NCBI GenBank assembly: GCA_037974965.1
Contig: JBBPFI010000009.1
Span: 1,302,001 to 1,366,000 of the forward strand
Direction of reading: 5' to 3'
Length of the DNA: 64,000 nucleotides
From: Dacryopinax spathularia
Taxonomy: Eukaryota > Basidiomycota > Dacrymycetes > Dacrymycetales > Dacrymycetaceae
The position numbers and the translations under genes were made by a program. Below the pieces are notes generated by a model. It had not been told where the DNA came from and did not search any database. It was given only the letters and a program-made list of their open reading frames with translations. Each line of letters opens with the position of its first letter. Position 1 is the stretch's first letter. Positions 51,601 through 62,584 of the stretch are shown here, in pieces.

Positions 51601-51784
51601 GATCGAGGGTCTCAACACGAATCAGAACACATTGAACTTTGGTCTCGTGGATGACGATGGGATATGGCGGTACAGAGACGGGGAGAAGAAAGGGCAACCT
51701 CTCGAAGACCTCGGCGGGCTGGAGACAGGTCTATTTGCGAGCCTTCGTGAGCTCGTTCGGATGGTGAAAAAGGCCAAGGGGTAA
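48659..51784 (+). CDS. Phospholipase D-like protein with two HKD motifs
   Basis: A multi-exon gene starting MVNDRVQRLCQQQETV. The first catalytic motif is HSKYLVVDRK followed by ALLNSNNIQDR; the second is HVKFCAVDDE followed by GILGNGNQD, formed across a splice junction. Between the two lies an insert of several hundred residues, rich in Ser, Pro, Ala and Arg and probably disordered. The insert contains a duplicated peptide, ELWDSVRDAF (about 49920-49950) and ELWDSVREAF (about 50014-50044). PLD enzymes use the paired HKD motifs to hydrolyse or exchange phosphodiesters. No PX/PH or clear transmembrane domain was noticed, so it belongs to the shorter PLD/cardiolipin-synthase-like group rather than Spo14. 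Substrate unknown. Confidence 0.82.
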
Positions 51785-52793
51785 AGGTGCTTCACACCTC
51801 ACCCATCGCGTCAGTATACCCCTCTCATTGATAACACACGACTTTGGTTCTCTGCCGTTGATACACATTGTACCCTAAGCATATATTATTCGTCCTTACC
51901 TGTTGTCTCCATACATAGTCTAGCGTGGGTTACGATACAGAGTCCTTCCCTACAACGCTGTCATTGACAGTAAGCAACCTTCCACAGTGTGATAACTTGA
52001 GTGAGTGCCCACAGCGTGGTCCTTCAGCAACTTGCCTTGTTGCAGGGTGACCAACCTTCCGCCTAAGGCCCATGAACATTTCTTGTGCAAGTCGACGTCT
52101 AAAATGACCTTGCTAAGCAGTAGTGCTCATCCTAAGGCAGCGCGAAGCCGGGACGAATGAACGCTGTGACCTCCAGACAAGTACCCAGGAAGCCTCTCGG
52201 AACACTCATGCCAGGCCGTCAAGCCACAGAAAGGGTTGCCGGAGAGCACAAAAGGCATGAGCGACCCAGAAGCGAGCATGAGGTGAGGCAACCGTCACCC
52301 TGTCTCAACTTGGAAGGCTGCTCAAAGAAACCACTCGAGTAAGCTGTCAAGTCAAAGCACAACCAGGCTTGTACCGTCTCCAGTTTACTGTACAAGACAA
52401 GCCCACTTAACCCGGTCCAAGCGTGAGGATTTCACTGGACAGGGAGCATAGGACATGCCATAGTACCGATACAGGGGAAGAGTATACTCGAAAAGCAAAA
52501 GTAGCAAGCTTAGTGAAAATATTGCATGAGAGGCAGGTCCTAACAAGGGTGTTGTGAGGGCATACCACAATGACAAGGCTATTGGGTGAACAGAGAGATA
52601 GAGTAGCATCCAGAGAGGGTAAAAGGGGTGGCTAAGGGATAACAGGGAGTATATTGGATCAAGTGCCTAGGTAATTACAATAGTGGATTTTCCCCAAAGA
52701 CCAGATCTAAGGGAATAGTAGCCTTAAAGGCTCTATATTTATCCCTGGGAGCCCTAAAGGCTATCCCATACTACAGGAGGTTTTGTGAGACCT

Positions 52794-52840
52794 CAGAAAG
52801 CATCAGAAAGCATCAGAATGTGTCAGAAAGCACCAGAATA
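52794..52840. repeat. 10-bp tandem repeat, (CATCAGAAAG)n
   Basis: About four to five degenerate units of CATCAGAAAG, including variants TGTCAGAAAG and CACCAGAATA. Confidence 0.75.
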
Positions 52841-52973
52841 ACTAGAAAATAAGTGAGGGATGAGAATAGCACAGTAGTACAGTTATCTCGTGTCAGGATG
52901 ACTCCATGGCAGTGCATGACAGTCCGTGATATCATGGCAGTGCATACTCAATCTTGTGCATTCTACAGGGGTC

Positions 52974-53063
52974 TAACCTTGGCACCCCGCACCAATGGGC
53001 ATCCTAACCCTGGCACCCCGCACCAATGGGCATCCTAACCCTGGCACCCCACACCAATGGGCA
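52974..53063. repeat. 31-bp tandem repeat, about 3 units
   Basis: The unit contains GGCACCCCGCACCAATGGGC followed by ATCCTAACCCT. Three copies are nearly identical. The sequence CTACAGGGGTCTA just to the left is also found at the left edge of the foldback repeat. Confidence 0.85.
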
Positions 53064-53803
53064 TTGGTGAGCAAAACACCCTTTTCCAACCGGTCCGGGC
53101 TCCTCACTCATCCGATTTAGACAGGAGAAAAGGGAGAACATACATTGTCATCTCCTCTTGGGCTCTGCTAACTTTCAAAACACATCAATTAATGACAATG
53201 CCCCGAACGGTCGTTCCCACGAGAACAACTCCAGACAGCCTGGACCCTTATGAACGGTCAACTGTTCACATCAAAGCCTCCTCGAATGGTTGACCGTTCG
53301 AGGCCTTTCACCCCTCCGATTCCCTCAGCTCTCTTCATATCCCGTACCCATCCCATTCCCCTATGATCCCCCCTTCTCCCCTTCCAAATCGATAAGTGTG
53401 TTGTCGAGGATGCGATGTCGAAAGTTGGATGTAGTTTAGGTGCGGACCCTGGCTGAGGAATGGATTATGCCATTCTCGCGAGCAACCGTTCATCCCCTTC
53501 CCACAACAATATTCCCCTGCTTCTTTTGAGAGCCTCTCTTTCTATCGCCCATCCACCCTCTCCAACAATCCCCTTGCAAATTGATAAGCAGGATGTTGAG
53601 ATCTTGAGGGAGCGATGTCGGATGAAAGGATGTAGGGCCCTGGTGGATGTAGTTAGCCCGGGTGCACAAGAAAGATGGGTGCACTCCACGCACCTAGTGT
53701 CCATCCATCCCTTCCTATTCCCCCCTATCTATAGGTATATTACAGTGGGTTTGGGTTGGGTTTGCATAAATGTATGGGTTTATGCAGTGGCTTCCAGCAT
53801 CTT

Positions 53804-53953
53804 AGTGGTGTCGTTCTGGTGCGAACGGCCCCACCAAGGGATGGTGGTGTCGTTCTGGTGCGAACGGCCCCACCAAGGGATGGTGGTGTCGTTCTGGCGC
53901 GAACGGCCCCACCAAGGGGTGGTGGTGTCGTTCTGGCGCAAACAGCCCCACCA
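53804..53953. repeat. 39-bp tandem repeat, about 3.8 units
   Basis: The unit reads GTGGTGTCGTTCTGGTGCGA then ACGGCCCCACCAAGGGATG. Each unit begins with GGTGG and ends with CCACC, so it can fold on itself. The length is a multiple of three, so frames stay open through the array on both strands. Confidence 0.9.
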
Positions 53954-54212
53954 GATAAACCAGGGCAATTGCCCTGGCAATCGTGCTATCAGCCAACACA
54001 TCAACTGGTGACTCTCGCTTCAGAACTGCCCCACTTGGTATACTTGAAGCTCATGGTAACCTTTTTATCTGCATGTACCTATATTGTTTCAGCACATCTT
54101 CTGAAGGTATCCTGCTACATTGGTTGAACATGTGCTATGCTGACTGTTGAAGCAGCAGTATGAAGTACACCATGTTGAAGGTAGTACTTCGACAAGAAAC
54201 TGTTAATCTAAT

Positions 54213-54852
54213 TCACCACCCCGAGTTTGCAGTTAACCCAAATCCCCTGCGTCGCTTCTCAGCTGCAATCCTTGATAAGAGCTCTGCCTCGGATTGTTTG
54301 CATTTTGATGAGCCCGAAGGAACTGCTGTGGCTTCACGAGTATCTGCCAAAGTGACAGCAGTGGCTGAAAACGAGCTTGGAGGCGGTCGAAGTAAGTTTC
54401 GTGCCTGGTACCGTTGCATTTCCTTTGTTCCCAGTAGCTCTTCCAATACCCTTGCATAGTCCGCAGCAGACCAAAGATGCTGCAGCATCAACCAATCCTC
54501 TACTAGATCATCACGGGACTTGAATCGGTAGTTCCCTGCCTCAGGACAGCCACCTGAGAGCAAGCGAGTGTCGGTGCCAATCACTTGATAAAGACCAAGG
54601 TTGCAGAAAAGAGGTAAGCTAAGGCCTTTGTTTGCTGTAATGAAAGGTGTCAGTGGACATATATCATTGCTATAAACAACTGTACTCACAATGAACCTTT
54701 TCTTTGAAGTGATCCAAAGGCACCTTGGTTTTCTTGAGAATCAGATGCTCCATGTTGTGATGCCGATAAACACAATAGAGCAAAAAAATTGAAATGATAG
54801 GACCAATTTTCGTTTGACCTTTGCGACACTTTCGTTTGGCTGCACTTTCCAT
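54213..54852 (-). CDS. Hypothetical two-exon protein
   Basis: Exons 54852-54690 and 54634-54213 join across a 55-bp intron with GTGAGT donor and TTACAG acceptor to a 194-residue frame. The N-terminus MESAAKRKCRKGQTK is basic and is followed by a hydrophobic IGPIISIFLLYCVY segment. The second exon contains DDLVEDWLMLQHLWSAADYARVLEELLG and a basic C-terminus. I do not recognise the family. The frame remains open a little upstream of the ATG, so another 5' exon is possible. It lies among repeats and may be the remnant of a mobile or lineage-specific gene. Confidence 0.4.
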
Positions 54853-56099
54853 GTCATCTTTGACGACCAACCGGTTTTGTTCGATGCGGACCTAGCAGGC
54901 GGCCGAAGGCCGACTGCGCCAGTCGTCGGGCCTCTACCATTTCGAGGTCACACGACGCACTACCATAGTTACAACACTTTCGTAAACTGGAACGTCTTGT
55001 ATAGCAGGCAATCTATCAGAATACCCGCTCAAACCCCGAAGTTACAATGCCAAACGAATAGAAATCAATATGCGCGAGTACGGGTTCGGAGGTCAGAGCA
55101 CATACCAGCGCCGCAAAGGTTAATGCCGTCGATCCACCCCTTTTCCTCAACCCCCTGCCACGAAACTCGGTCCACAACTCCCCACACCTCGCATTCATGC
55201 CTCGCCACCATAAAACCCCCAATCGATAAACCCGACCTCGCAGTGACCCCGTTCAACCCCTCCCCAACATCATTTTGGTCCAAGACCGGAAGCAGACCTC
55301 GACTAGGGTCCAGGCGGCCAACGTTCATCGGCGTCCACATAATCGCGGTAGAACACCGTAGTTCACGTCGCAGTGTAGCAATTGCAGTCGTTACAGCGCA
55401 TCGCGTCCATGTCGGAGCAATTGTAAGACATCGGAATAGGAGTTCGAAATGGATTGAACAGTTGGCAGCCATAAGGAGCGACCAATGGGTGAGAGCGATG
55501 GGCGAGAGCGACAGAGAGCGTTGGGCAAGACCGATAGAGAGCGACAGAGAGTGATAGTCGAAAGCGATAGAGCGAGATGGTCGAAAGCGATAGACAGAGA
55601 TGGTCAAGAGCGATAGAGAGAGATGGTCGAGAGCGATGCGATGAGAGATGGTCGAGAGCGATACGATGAGAGATGGTCGAGAGCGATACGATGAGACTGA
55701 CTGGCGACAGCCCAAGGATGACACTCCGAGCAAACGCTACCGCCTGACGACACCACGACCGCTAGACACCTGCTGCACGGCCAGACGGTGGGCGACGCCA
55801 TCCGAGATAAATCAGAGTGATGATGAGAGAAAACGGAAAGAAAAAGTGTGAGCGGACAAGAGCGAGATTGAGAGTGAGAGCGTCGAAAGTGAAGGGTTGA
55901 GGACAGTCAGAGCGTGACAGAGATACGGAAAGAAATAGAGAGACCGAAAGAGTGGCAACGGTGAGGCAGGGGAAACACGATCCATGGCGACCCGACACAG
56001 GGATGCCGCTGCAGGGCAGCCCAGTCCGAGCCCACCACCAAAAGGAGTCCAGTCGTATCCATCACAAGATGGTGTCGAGCGCGCCGCGACGAGTAACGC
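54853..56099. other. Repeat-rich region without a clear gene
   Basis: Frames occur on both strands. A minus-strand frame around 55400-55090 has a plausible GTATGT donor at its end, but I could not build a gene from it. The right half is dominated by GAGAGCGAT-type repeats. Confidence 0.4.
55490..55700. repeat. GAGAGCGATA-type degenerate tandem repeat
   Basis: Variations on AGAGCGATAGAGAGA and AGATGGTCGAGAGCGATACG recur across about 210 bp; the last two units (near 55640-55697) are almost identical 27-mers. Confidence 0.8.
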
Positions 56100-56360
56100 T
56101 CAGTTCAACGGTTTCGAACGCTTCTTCAGTTTCTTCTCCAGCTGTCTTTGTTGCGCATTCGGATCGACGCGCGTAGTTCGAGGAGGCGGCATCGGCCGCG
56201 CAGCCTGTTCCATCGCTGCGGCAATGTCGATCGGTGTCGTCTCCCAGTAGAACACGTCAGCGGCACCCGCCGGCGGTTGGAGATCTTTAGGTATGGGCCC
56301 CACAATCCGGCCATTGCGCCAGGTGAATGAGTAACGACGATATTCCCACCACGAGCTCAT
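56100..56360 (-). CDS. Small hypothetical protein
   Basis: An 86-codon frame starting MSSWWEYRRYSFTWRNGR and ending in a basic QLEKKLKKRSKPLN tail. Its aromatic-rich start and charged end look protein-like, but there is no intron or recognised motif. It lies 663 bp from, and divergent to, the zinc-finger gene. It could be a chance frame. Confidence 0.3.
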   Translation of the reverse strand: MSSWWEYRRYSFTWRNGRIVGPIPKDLQPPAGAADVFYWETTPIDIAAAMEQAARPMPPPRTTRVDPNAQQRQLEKKLKKRSKPLN

Positions 56361-57023
56361 GGCAGTAGTGCTGCTGCAGCAGCCAATAAGGTGATGGAAC
56401 GAGGAAGGCAGTGTTGAGGCTGACCGATTAAGGAGGCATCGAGGGCTCAAAAGAGTAGTGGAGGGTGAATATGACCGATCAGTATTATCGCTGGAGAGTG
56501 GAGAAGAGTATCGTGCGATGGGTATGATGAGGACTAGGGATTAGTGGGAATGGTACGATTGGGAGGGGTATGAGGACGAGAGAAAGATAGAGACGAGGAA
56601 AGAGGGGCAGAGGGGAAGAGGGAGAGAGAGAGGACGAAAAGGGCAAGGGAAAATATTAAACGGGCCCAACGGAGGCATTTTAATCGCCCAGGGGCCTCAC
56701 TTGGCGTTTCAGGTTGCTCCCGCTGTGCCAAGGCCCTGAGCACGCGTGATACCCCACTCAGGGTCTTGTTGACGCACACGTCGCCAGCCGAAGGCGGCAC
56801 TGCCTCATGGCCCTGACCACCCTTGCCACCGACCTCGTTGGCCTTAGGGCCTTTGTCGTCATCCCCCTTCCACTCACCACCTTCCCCTCAACTCATTTCA
56901 CTCGTCCTCTCTCTCTGTCTCTCTCTTCCTCTCTCTCTGTCTCTCTCTTCCTCTCGCTCTCTTTCTCTCGTCCCCCGACCAACTTCGACTTACATTTCCA
57001 CTGTTCCCCCCCCAACATTCACC
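56361..57023. promoter_or_regulatory. Upstream region of the zinc-finger gene
   Basis: 663 bp. The part from 56908 to 56970 is a TCTCTCTG/TCTCTTCC pyrimidine microsatellite just upstream of the gene, a likely promoter or 5'-leader element. Confidence 0.4.
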
Positions 57024-58315
57024 ATGGCCCCTTTTCCCACGGCCACCTCGCGCTGTTTTGCCGGTCTCAGTATGATCTTTCCAGGATCGCCCATCCCCCG
57101 ATTGCTCCGCAGGTCCGCCTCTCTATCGCACTCTTCACAACTGCGACCGACCTACATCTCCAGCCGGATCAACCCCTGTAGTTCTAGCCAGCTGCCTTCA
57201 AGCTCTTTGGCCAACCCCATTTCACCTCCTGACTGCCCGTACATCGACGATCCCACACGGGTCACTCCGAGCGGCAACAAGGTTCATGTTCGCCTCTACC
57301 ACCAGTCCTTTCTCACGAGGAACTTCCTCGGTTGTCTCGTTCACATTGACCGTCAGGACGGCGAATTTGACTGCCCCGTCGACGTATGCTCCTTCCACAC
57401 CAGGGATCCCCGCCTGATGCACAGCCATATGCCATCGCACAAGCATCCTCGTGCGTACTGTCATCCCCTGAAGGGTACCACCCACTCACGCGCCCAGCAG
57501 ATAACACCCCGGCTCTCCTTCGTTGTACCAAGGGCAACATGCGCCTGCACGCCAACCCCAACCGGGTTTTCAATTATATCCCTCCGCACGGCTCCCCTGC
57601 TGCCCCTCTTGCTGTTCCCGAGCATGGCACTGTTGACCCAGCAGATACCTATGTGGCCCCAGCCGAGCCGGACGTCGACACCGCAGGCCACGACATCGAT
57701 ACAGCAGACACTCACATCGACGTCGGAGACACGGACCACGAACCCATCGACCCGCCGTCGTCGCCTGTGGCCCCTGCCCAAGCAAACGACACAGAAGACC
57801 TCACCCTCGTCAATCCTTCTGGCGGTGAGCTCGGCATCCTTGCTCAGCCAACATCCACTTCTGTCGATCGTTCAAATGTCGTTCTCGCCTCCTATGCCTT
57901 TGCCATACAAAATCCGTGGCACGTCGCCATCTGCACCTATTGCGGCTATGCCGTAGAACCAAAATCTCTCTATAAGCACCACCGTGTCTGCTACCACACA
58001 GCCCACAAACGCCCCGCCCCCAGCGAGAACGGCGATGAGCTGCTGGCCGCCATTGAGGGACTCAATTTATCCGACGCAAGCATACACATTACGTCTGAGG
58101 TTTTCGTTGCCTCCCCAATCCTTCTAACGCCGATGCCCGGCTACCGCTGCAATGTACACGCTTACTTCAAACGTGGCGCCATGCAGCACCCCGACTGCCA
58201 ACGTGTCTGGGGCTCGCGAACAGCCATGAAGGACCATCTCACTGAGCATCACCACGATGAAACAAGCAACCACTCCGACCGCATCCTACAGGGGTCTATG
58301 GGTGAGTACGGATAG
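57024..58315 (+). CDS. C2H2/OrsD-like (DUF3505-type) zinc-finger protein, cut at its 3' end by a repeat
   Basis: The ATG at 57024 lies in a good context (ACCATGG). Exon 1 (57024-57450) and exon 2 (from 57501) join across a 50-bp GTGCGT...CAG intron to a 413-residue frame. Finger-like clusters are CPVDVCSFHTRDPRLMHSHMPSH in exon 1, then ICTYCGYAVEPKSLYKHHRVC, and CQRVWGSRTAMKDHLTEHH. The second matches what I know of the OrsD-type domain of fungal proteins, often found in repetitive regions. Between them lies an Asp/Ala/Pro/Thr-rich linker. The frame runs into the foldback repeat at 58283 and stops after about 10 repeat-encoded residues, so the protein is probably truncated. Confidence 0.5.
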
Positions 58316-58568
58316 GGGTTGAGGGTAGGGTACGCCGAAAATGCGGCCCGAAACCTCCCTATCTCCCTATCCGTAATACCCATCACCTCCCCGCAGGCGA
58401 GCTCGTGATGGGTTGGCACACATTTGAACCCATCACGAGCTCGCGCGCGAGGAGGTGATGGAAAAACACTTACGAACCCATCACCTCCTCGCGCGCGAGC
58501 TCGTGAAGGGGCTGTGCTAAGCGAAAAAGCGGCCCAACCCATCACGAGCTCGCCTGCAAGCTCGTGAT
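58283..58568. repeat. Foldback repeat, copy 1 (286 bp)
   Basis: It matches 62585-62920 in the same orientation, starting ATCCTACAGGGGTCTATGGG and ending GCAAGCTCGTGAT. The left half pairs with itself (ACGGATAGGG with CCCTATCCGT). The right half is a series of hairpins built on CCCATCACGAGCTCG and its complement; 58536-58573 is a perfect inverted repeat with 15-bp arms. No target-site duplication and no coding sequence of its own were seen. It lacks one unit of about 50 bp present in copy 2. Confidence 0.88.
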
Positions 58569-58806
58569 GGGTTGGCACGGGTCATTTGTTAGGCGCACGC
58601 TGCAATGCTCGCAGCACATCCACCATCCCCGTAACCCCTCTCTTGCATCTCCGTTGCACCGTATCGTCCTCTGCCTCTTTCCAAGGCCTCCTTGGGCCGC
58701 CTACAGCGTAATATACATATAATACATTATAATACAAGGTATCCTTTCTTTATATAACTACAGCCTCTACGTTTATTTCGTCGCGCTCCCTTTATCCGCT
58801 CCCGAC
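58569..58806. other. 3' flank of the large unknown gene
   Basis: AT-rich stretch with ATACATATAATACATTATAA near 58710-58730, probably the 3' UTR and polyadenylation region of the minus-strand gene. Confidence 0.4.
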
Positions 58807-61800
58807 TTAGACTCCACGCGGGTTCAGCTCGAGCCGGGACGAGTGCATGCTGCGTGTCAGATTACGCAACATCTCCTGCGTCATCGGGGCACGCCGTTGC
58901 TGCGCTGTCGCCCTCTTGTCTGGGCTTGCGCCCGTATTGCGCTGTGCGGGACGCTGCAACATACCTGTAGCTTCCCAGTGCGCAATGTCTGCATCCGACC
59001 AGATATGCCGTAGCCCTTCTTTGTGCTGTCCTCGTTCCCAGCAGTCCTTGATCTCCCTCCAGAGCGCTTCGATCCGGCTATGCTTGGCCATTCGCCAGTA
59101 TTCGATGCCGTTCGTTTGGCGCTGGCGTGGACCACGCTTACCCAGCATATCCTTGTGCGGGCTGAGGACGGTGTAGAAGCCCCAGGATGCGAACAGACCC
59201 CAATGCAAGGCATGGTTCGCTGCGGTCATTAGCAGAGCATTCATCCGTATCCAGTCACACTCACAGGTCTTTGTCTTCATCATCGCATCTGTCACCCCCC
59301 AATGTGTCGCAAGATCCTCCTGCTGATCGTAGAGCATGTACATCAGCCAGGCGATGAACGAGGCGGCCACGATCCCCACGTGGGTTGTCCCTGCGGCACG
59401 CTCCGGCACCAGCATTACCATGTTCTTCACCACGTTGCGTGCATCCTCGACCGTGTTGAGACGTGCGTTTGGGTTGGACGCCATGTATCGGTATCGTGGG
59501 TGGATCTTGCAGAGCAGCGTGGCACAGAATAGGATGTACTGGTGCAGGTCGGTCTCGATCCGCTCCTCGAAGAGCGCACGGAGGTGCTCGAATGCCGGTC
59601 GATACTGCGCACCTGTCGCCCCACGCCCCCCGCCCTTGCAGAGCTCTTCAAAGCCGTTGTTCATCTCCTCGGACAGGTCCCTGCGGAAGGTTGGAATCGA
59701 CCAGAGCGTTGGCGGGAGCTGAGCTTTCCAGGCATGCGGCCGGGGGTTGACACGGTCGCGTTTGGCCTGGATCTGCATCGTCACGTACTCGTCCTCATCC
59801 GCAGGCACATAGCGGCCAGACCGGGCCTGCCGGGCGTTGTCATCGACCACGTGGATCCAGTGAAGCGCACTGGCCCAGAGACCGCGCCGACCAGCCCAAG
59901 GCACAATGTTCAGCCTTGATGCCCTGAGCACATGGCACATGGCGTCCCGTAACCAGCCGATCACTTGCTCATGCAGCTCGGCCGGCGTGCCACGGGTCAA
60001 ATGCCCGATCGCAGACTGCAGGACGGACACGGTGAGCATACGGCGCTTACCAAAGAAAGGAGATCCCATCGCCCTCTTCCCCCGCGCCATCTTCAGCATC
60101 AGATCGACAAGGTCCACTGTCGATATGGTCGCACGCTGGACAGAGAGAGGGAACACTGGGACAAGGTCTTCCGTGCCGAGCATGCGCGTGATGTACGTAT
60201 AGCCGTTGGTGGCATCGAGGGGCATTCCTTCGGCCTTCCATTCGTTGATGGCGCGCTCTCGTCGGTCGATCACCTGGCTGACCAATGCATGGCGTTCTCC
60301 GGCACGCCAGAGCGACATTCGACTGGTGCTCACAAGCAGGCCTGCAGCTGAAAGGGCGTTCTCCTGGATCTCCTGCCGGTACGCCTTGATGATCTGCTGC
60401 GCTGCTGCCTGGCGAAGGGCGGAGCCGCTGCCATTCCCTTGCTCTGCGAGCATGTCGAGGCGCCACTCAAGCTCGAAACGGCGACGATAGGCCAGGCCGG
60501 CCTCCTTACCAAAGTGTGCCGTGATCGCACTTACCGCTACGGATGCACGGAGCCCGCCCTGAATGGGCCGTGGCCATGCGCTGGGCACAAGCTGGCCTTG
60601 CGGCCCTCCCGCCCAGAACGACTTGAGCATGGTCGGCACACCGTTCTCACGGATCGAAGACCACAGGCCCGCAGCACAGTAGACAGGCCCTGAGATCGTG
60701 CGCATGTCCCCCGTCTGGGCCAGCGCAATGTTCCGGAGGCAGATTGCGATGCCCTCGATGAGATACCAGGGACAAGGACGTGTCCCGTTGTTGGTGATCG
60801 TCATCGCATCCTTCCACACACGGCGCGCTCTGACCGTCCAGAACCATGCCGCATCCAGAAGCAGGTTCGGATAGACCTGTGCGTGATGTCAGAGGTTGCG
60901 CTGGATGCTGCATGAAGCGTACGGAAGGCCTGAGCACAAGCAGCGATGCCCGGAACTGCGCTGAGGGCAGACCCGAATAATACACCGTTGTCATCGGCTT
61001 GAGGAGCTTGCTGACAACCCAGCTGCATCGGTCCGTTAACACACCATGCGTGCGCGGAAAGGGAAGAGATCTACCTTCCGCTACGATGCTCAGGGGCAAG
61101 CCTGTCTGGGTGGATGACGAGCTCCATCTCCGAGCGGATCCCGAGCGATCCCTCACCTTGCCGGATGCATGTCGCGGTCTTGTCGAAGCTTGACTGCCGA
61201 TTGAGACGCTCGATCATCTCATGCACCTTGCGTTCAAACCCGCCCCCAACGCCACAGACACCCAACGCAGCGGCCTCCTGACCAAGACTGATCTCGTGCT
61301 CGTCTGTCGAGTTCCGGAAGACCTTCTTCTGTGCCGAGTAGCCCTGCCATTTGATGCACTCAAACGGGTCAGGCCCCGCTATCTCCTCACCTTGCTCGTT
61401 TTCGCTTGGCACCATATACCGTTGGTTCAGGCGCTGGAGGACGGTGGCGAAAAAGCTTGGGAGGGTGTTCGCCTGGATGTTGCACGCGTCCTTGGTGAAG
61501 CCGAGCGGATAGAACGCTGCGCCCTGGCCTCCACGTTCCCTCCCGAGAAACTCTGCCTTCATCCGGTTGTAGTCGCAGAGCACCGCACACTCTTCCCCAT
61601 CCTCATCTTTCACTCTGCGTGCCACTGACTCAGCGCATCATGTCTTTACGAGCGAGCGTACTGACCTTTGGACCATGGCGAGCGCACAGACAAAGCGGCC
61701 GATGGCCTCAAACCTGTACAAGGCGTCCCACCTCTTCTTGAAGTTGTCCCATGCCGTGCGGGTCTCCGAGATTGGGTTGTCCTGGCCGTACTTAAGGGTG

Positions 61801-62584
61801 ACCGAGAAGGGCTCGTGGTTGAGAAAGAATGGATCGAGGGGCTGTATAAGGCCTGCGAAGATGTCGTAGCTGGTTATCATGATCCGGTGCAGGTCTTCCA
61901 CCTCATCCGGTGAGAGGATGACGTGACCATGCCTGCGCGGCCACGGTGAGCGAGCGATTCAGCGATACAGGAAGCATGCGGACGGGTACGTACACCAGCG
62001 TGGACACATCTTCATCTCCCCAGTGCAGCATGCTCTCGGAGACGATGTTCTTGCCTGGCAGCTGGGCACAGCACCAGCAGAGGAAGCCACGGAAGTAGCG
62101 CATGCGCCTCATCCAGCGTTCCTTGCCGTCGTGATTGCCTTGCAAACGCTGTTCCCTGTGCTTGGCACGGAAGACAAGCCAGATGTGCCGTCCTTCCGAT
62201 TCACCGAGATAGAAGGTAAGATGGCGGGATGGGAAGCTGATGAACTCGTGCTTGTCGAAGAGCATGCGGGTGAAGCGGCCAGCATGGAGCGTGAGATATT
62301 CGTTGAAGCTGAAGTGGGTATCACCGGGGAAAAGGACGCCAAGGCCAGGCTCTTCAGAGATGGCACCGAACGAGTCGAGAAAGAGGTCACGCGTCCCCCA
62401 GTCGAGCATGGCGTACTCTGTGACCTTGTACGCTGCCGGCTCATTGTCATCGAGGAGATTCACCTTGATCGGGAGATAGCAGGTGTCGGCATTGACATCA
62501 TCGTGGATGCCGTTGCCGCCTGCTGCCAGGCGTTCGGACGCGCGCCTGCCTTCATGCAGGAATGTGGGCGTCACCGTTGTGGCA
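58807..62584 (-). CDS. Large spliced protein of unknown family, 5' end interrupted by a repeat
   Basis: Five exons (62584-61994, 61932-61666, 61614-61075, 61022-60923, 60876-58807) join with consistent phases and GT-AG introns of 46-61 bp into an open frame of nearly 1190 codons. No internal stop is present. Recognisable landmarks but no known domain: FLHEGRRASERL, YAMLDWGTRDLFLDSFG, FRGFLCWCCAQLPG, KWQGYSAQKKVF, DAAWFWTVRARRVWKDAM and the tail SSRLELNPRGV. The regular exon structure and Trp/Cys-rich conserved-looking blocks suggest a gene under selection until recently. The 5' end runs into foldback copy 2 at 62585, so the native start is missing. It may be the rest of a protein beginning with the zinc-finger part at 57024. 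No helicase, transposase or reverse transcriptase motif was found. Confidence 0.6.

Larger units (their letters stand above)
51785..54212. other. Repeat-bearing, gene-poor region
   Basis: 2.4 kb marking a change of landscape. It holds three short tandem arrays (listed separately). A plus-strand frame at 53460-54011 is open mainly because the 39-bp repeat length is a multiple of three; it has no other support. Confidence 0.5.

Noticed and set aside
53460-54011. Protein-coding gene across the 39-bp repeats
   Set aside because: The frame is open mainly because the repeat length is a multiple of three.
55065-55733. Minus-strand frame of 222 codons
   Set aside because: Half of it is translation of the GAGAGCGATA repeat; the rest has one plausible donor but no gene model could be completed.
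58807-62584. Transposase, Crypton recombinase, Helitron or telomere-linked RecQ helicase identity for the large frame
   Set aside because: I found no DDE, tyrosine-recombinase, Rep/helicase or Walker motif in the spliced frame.
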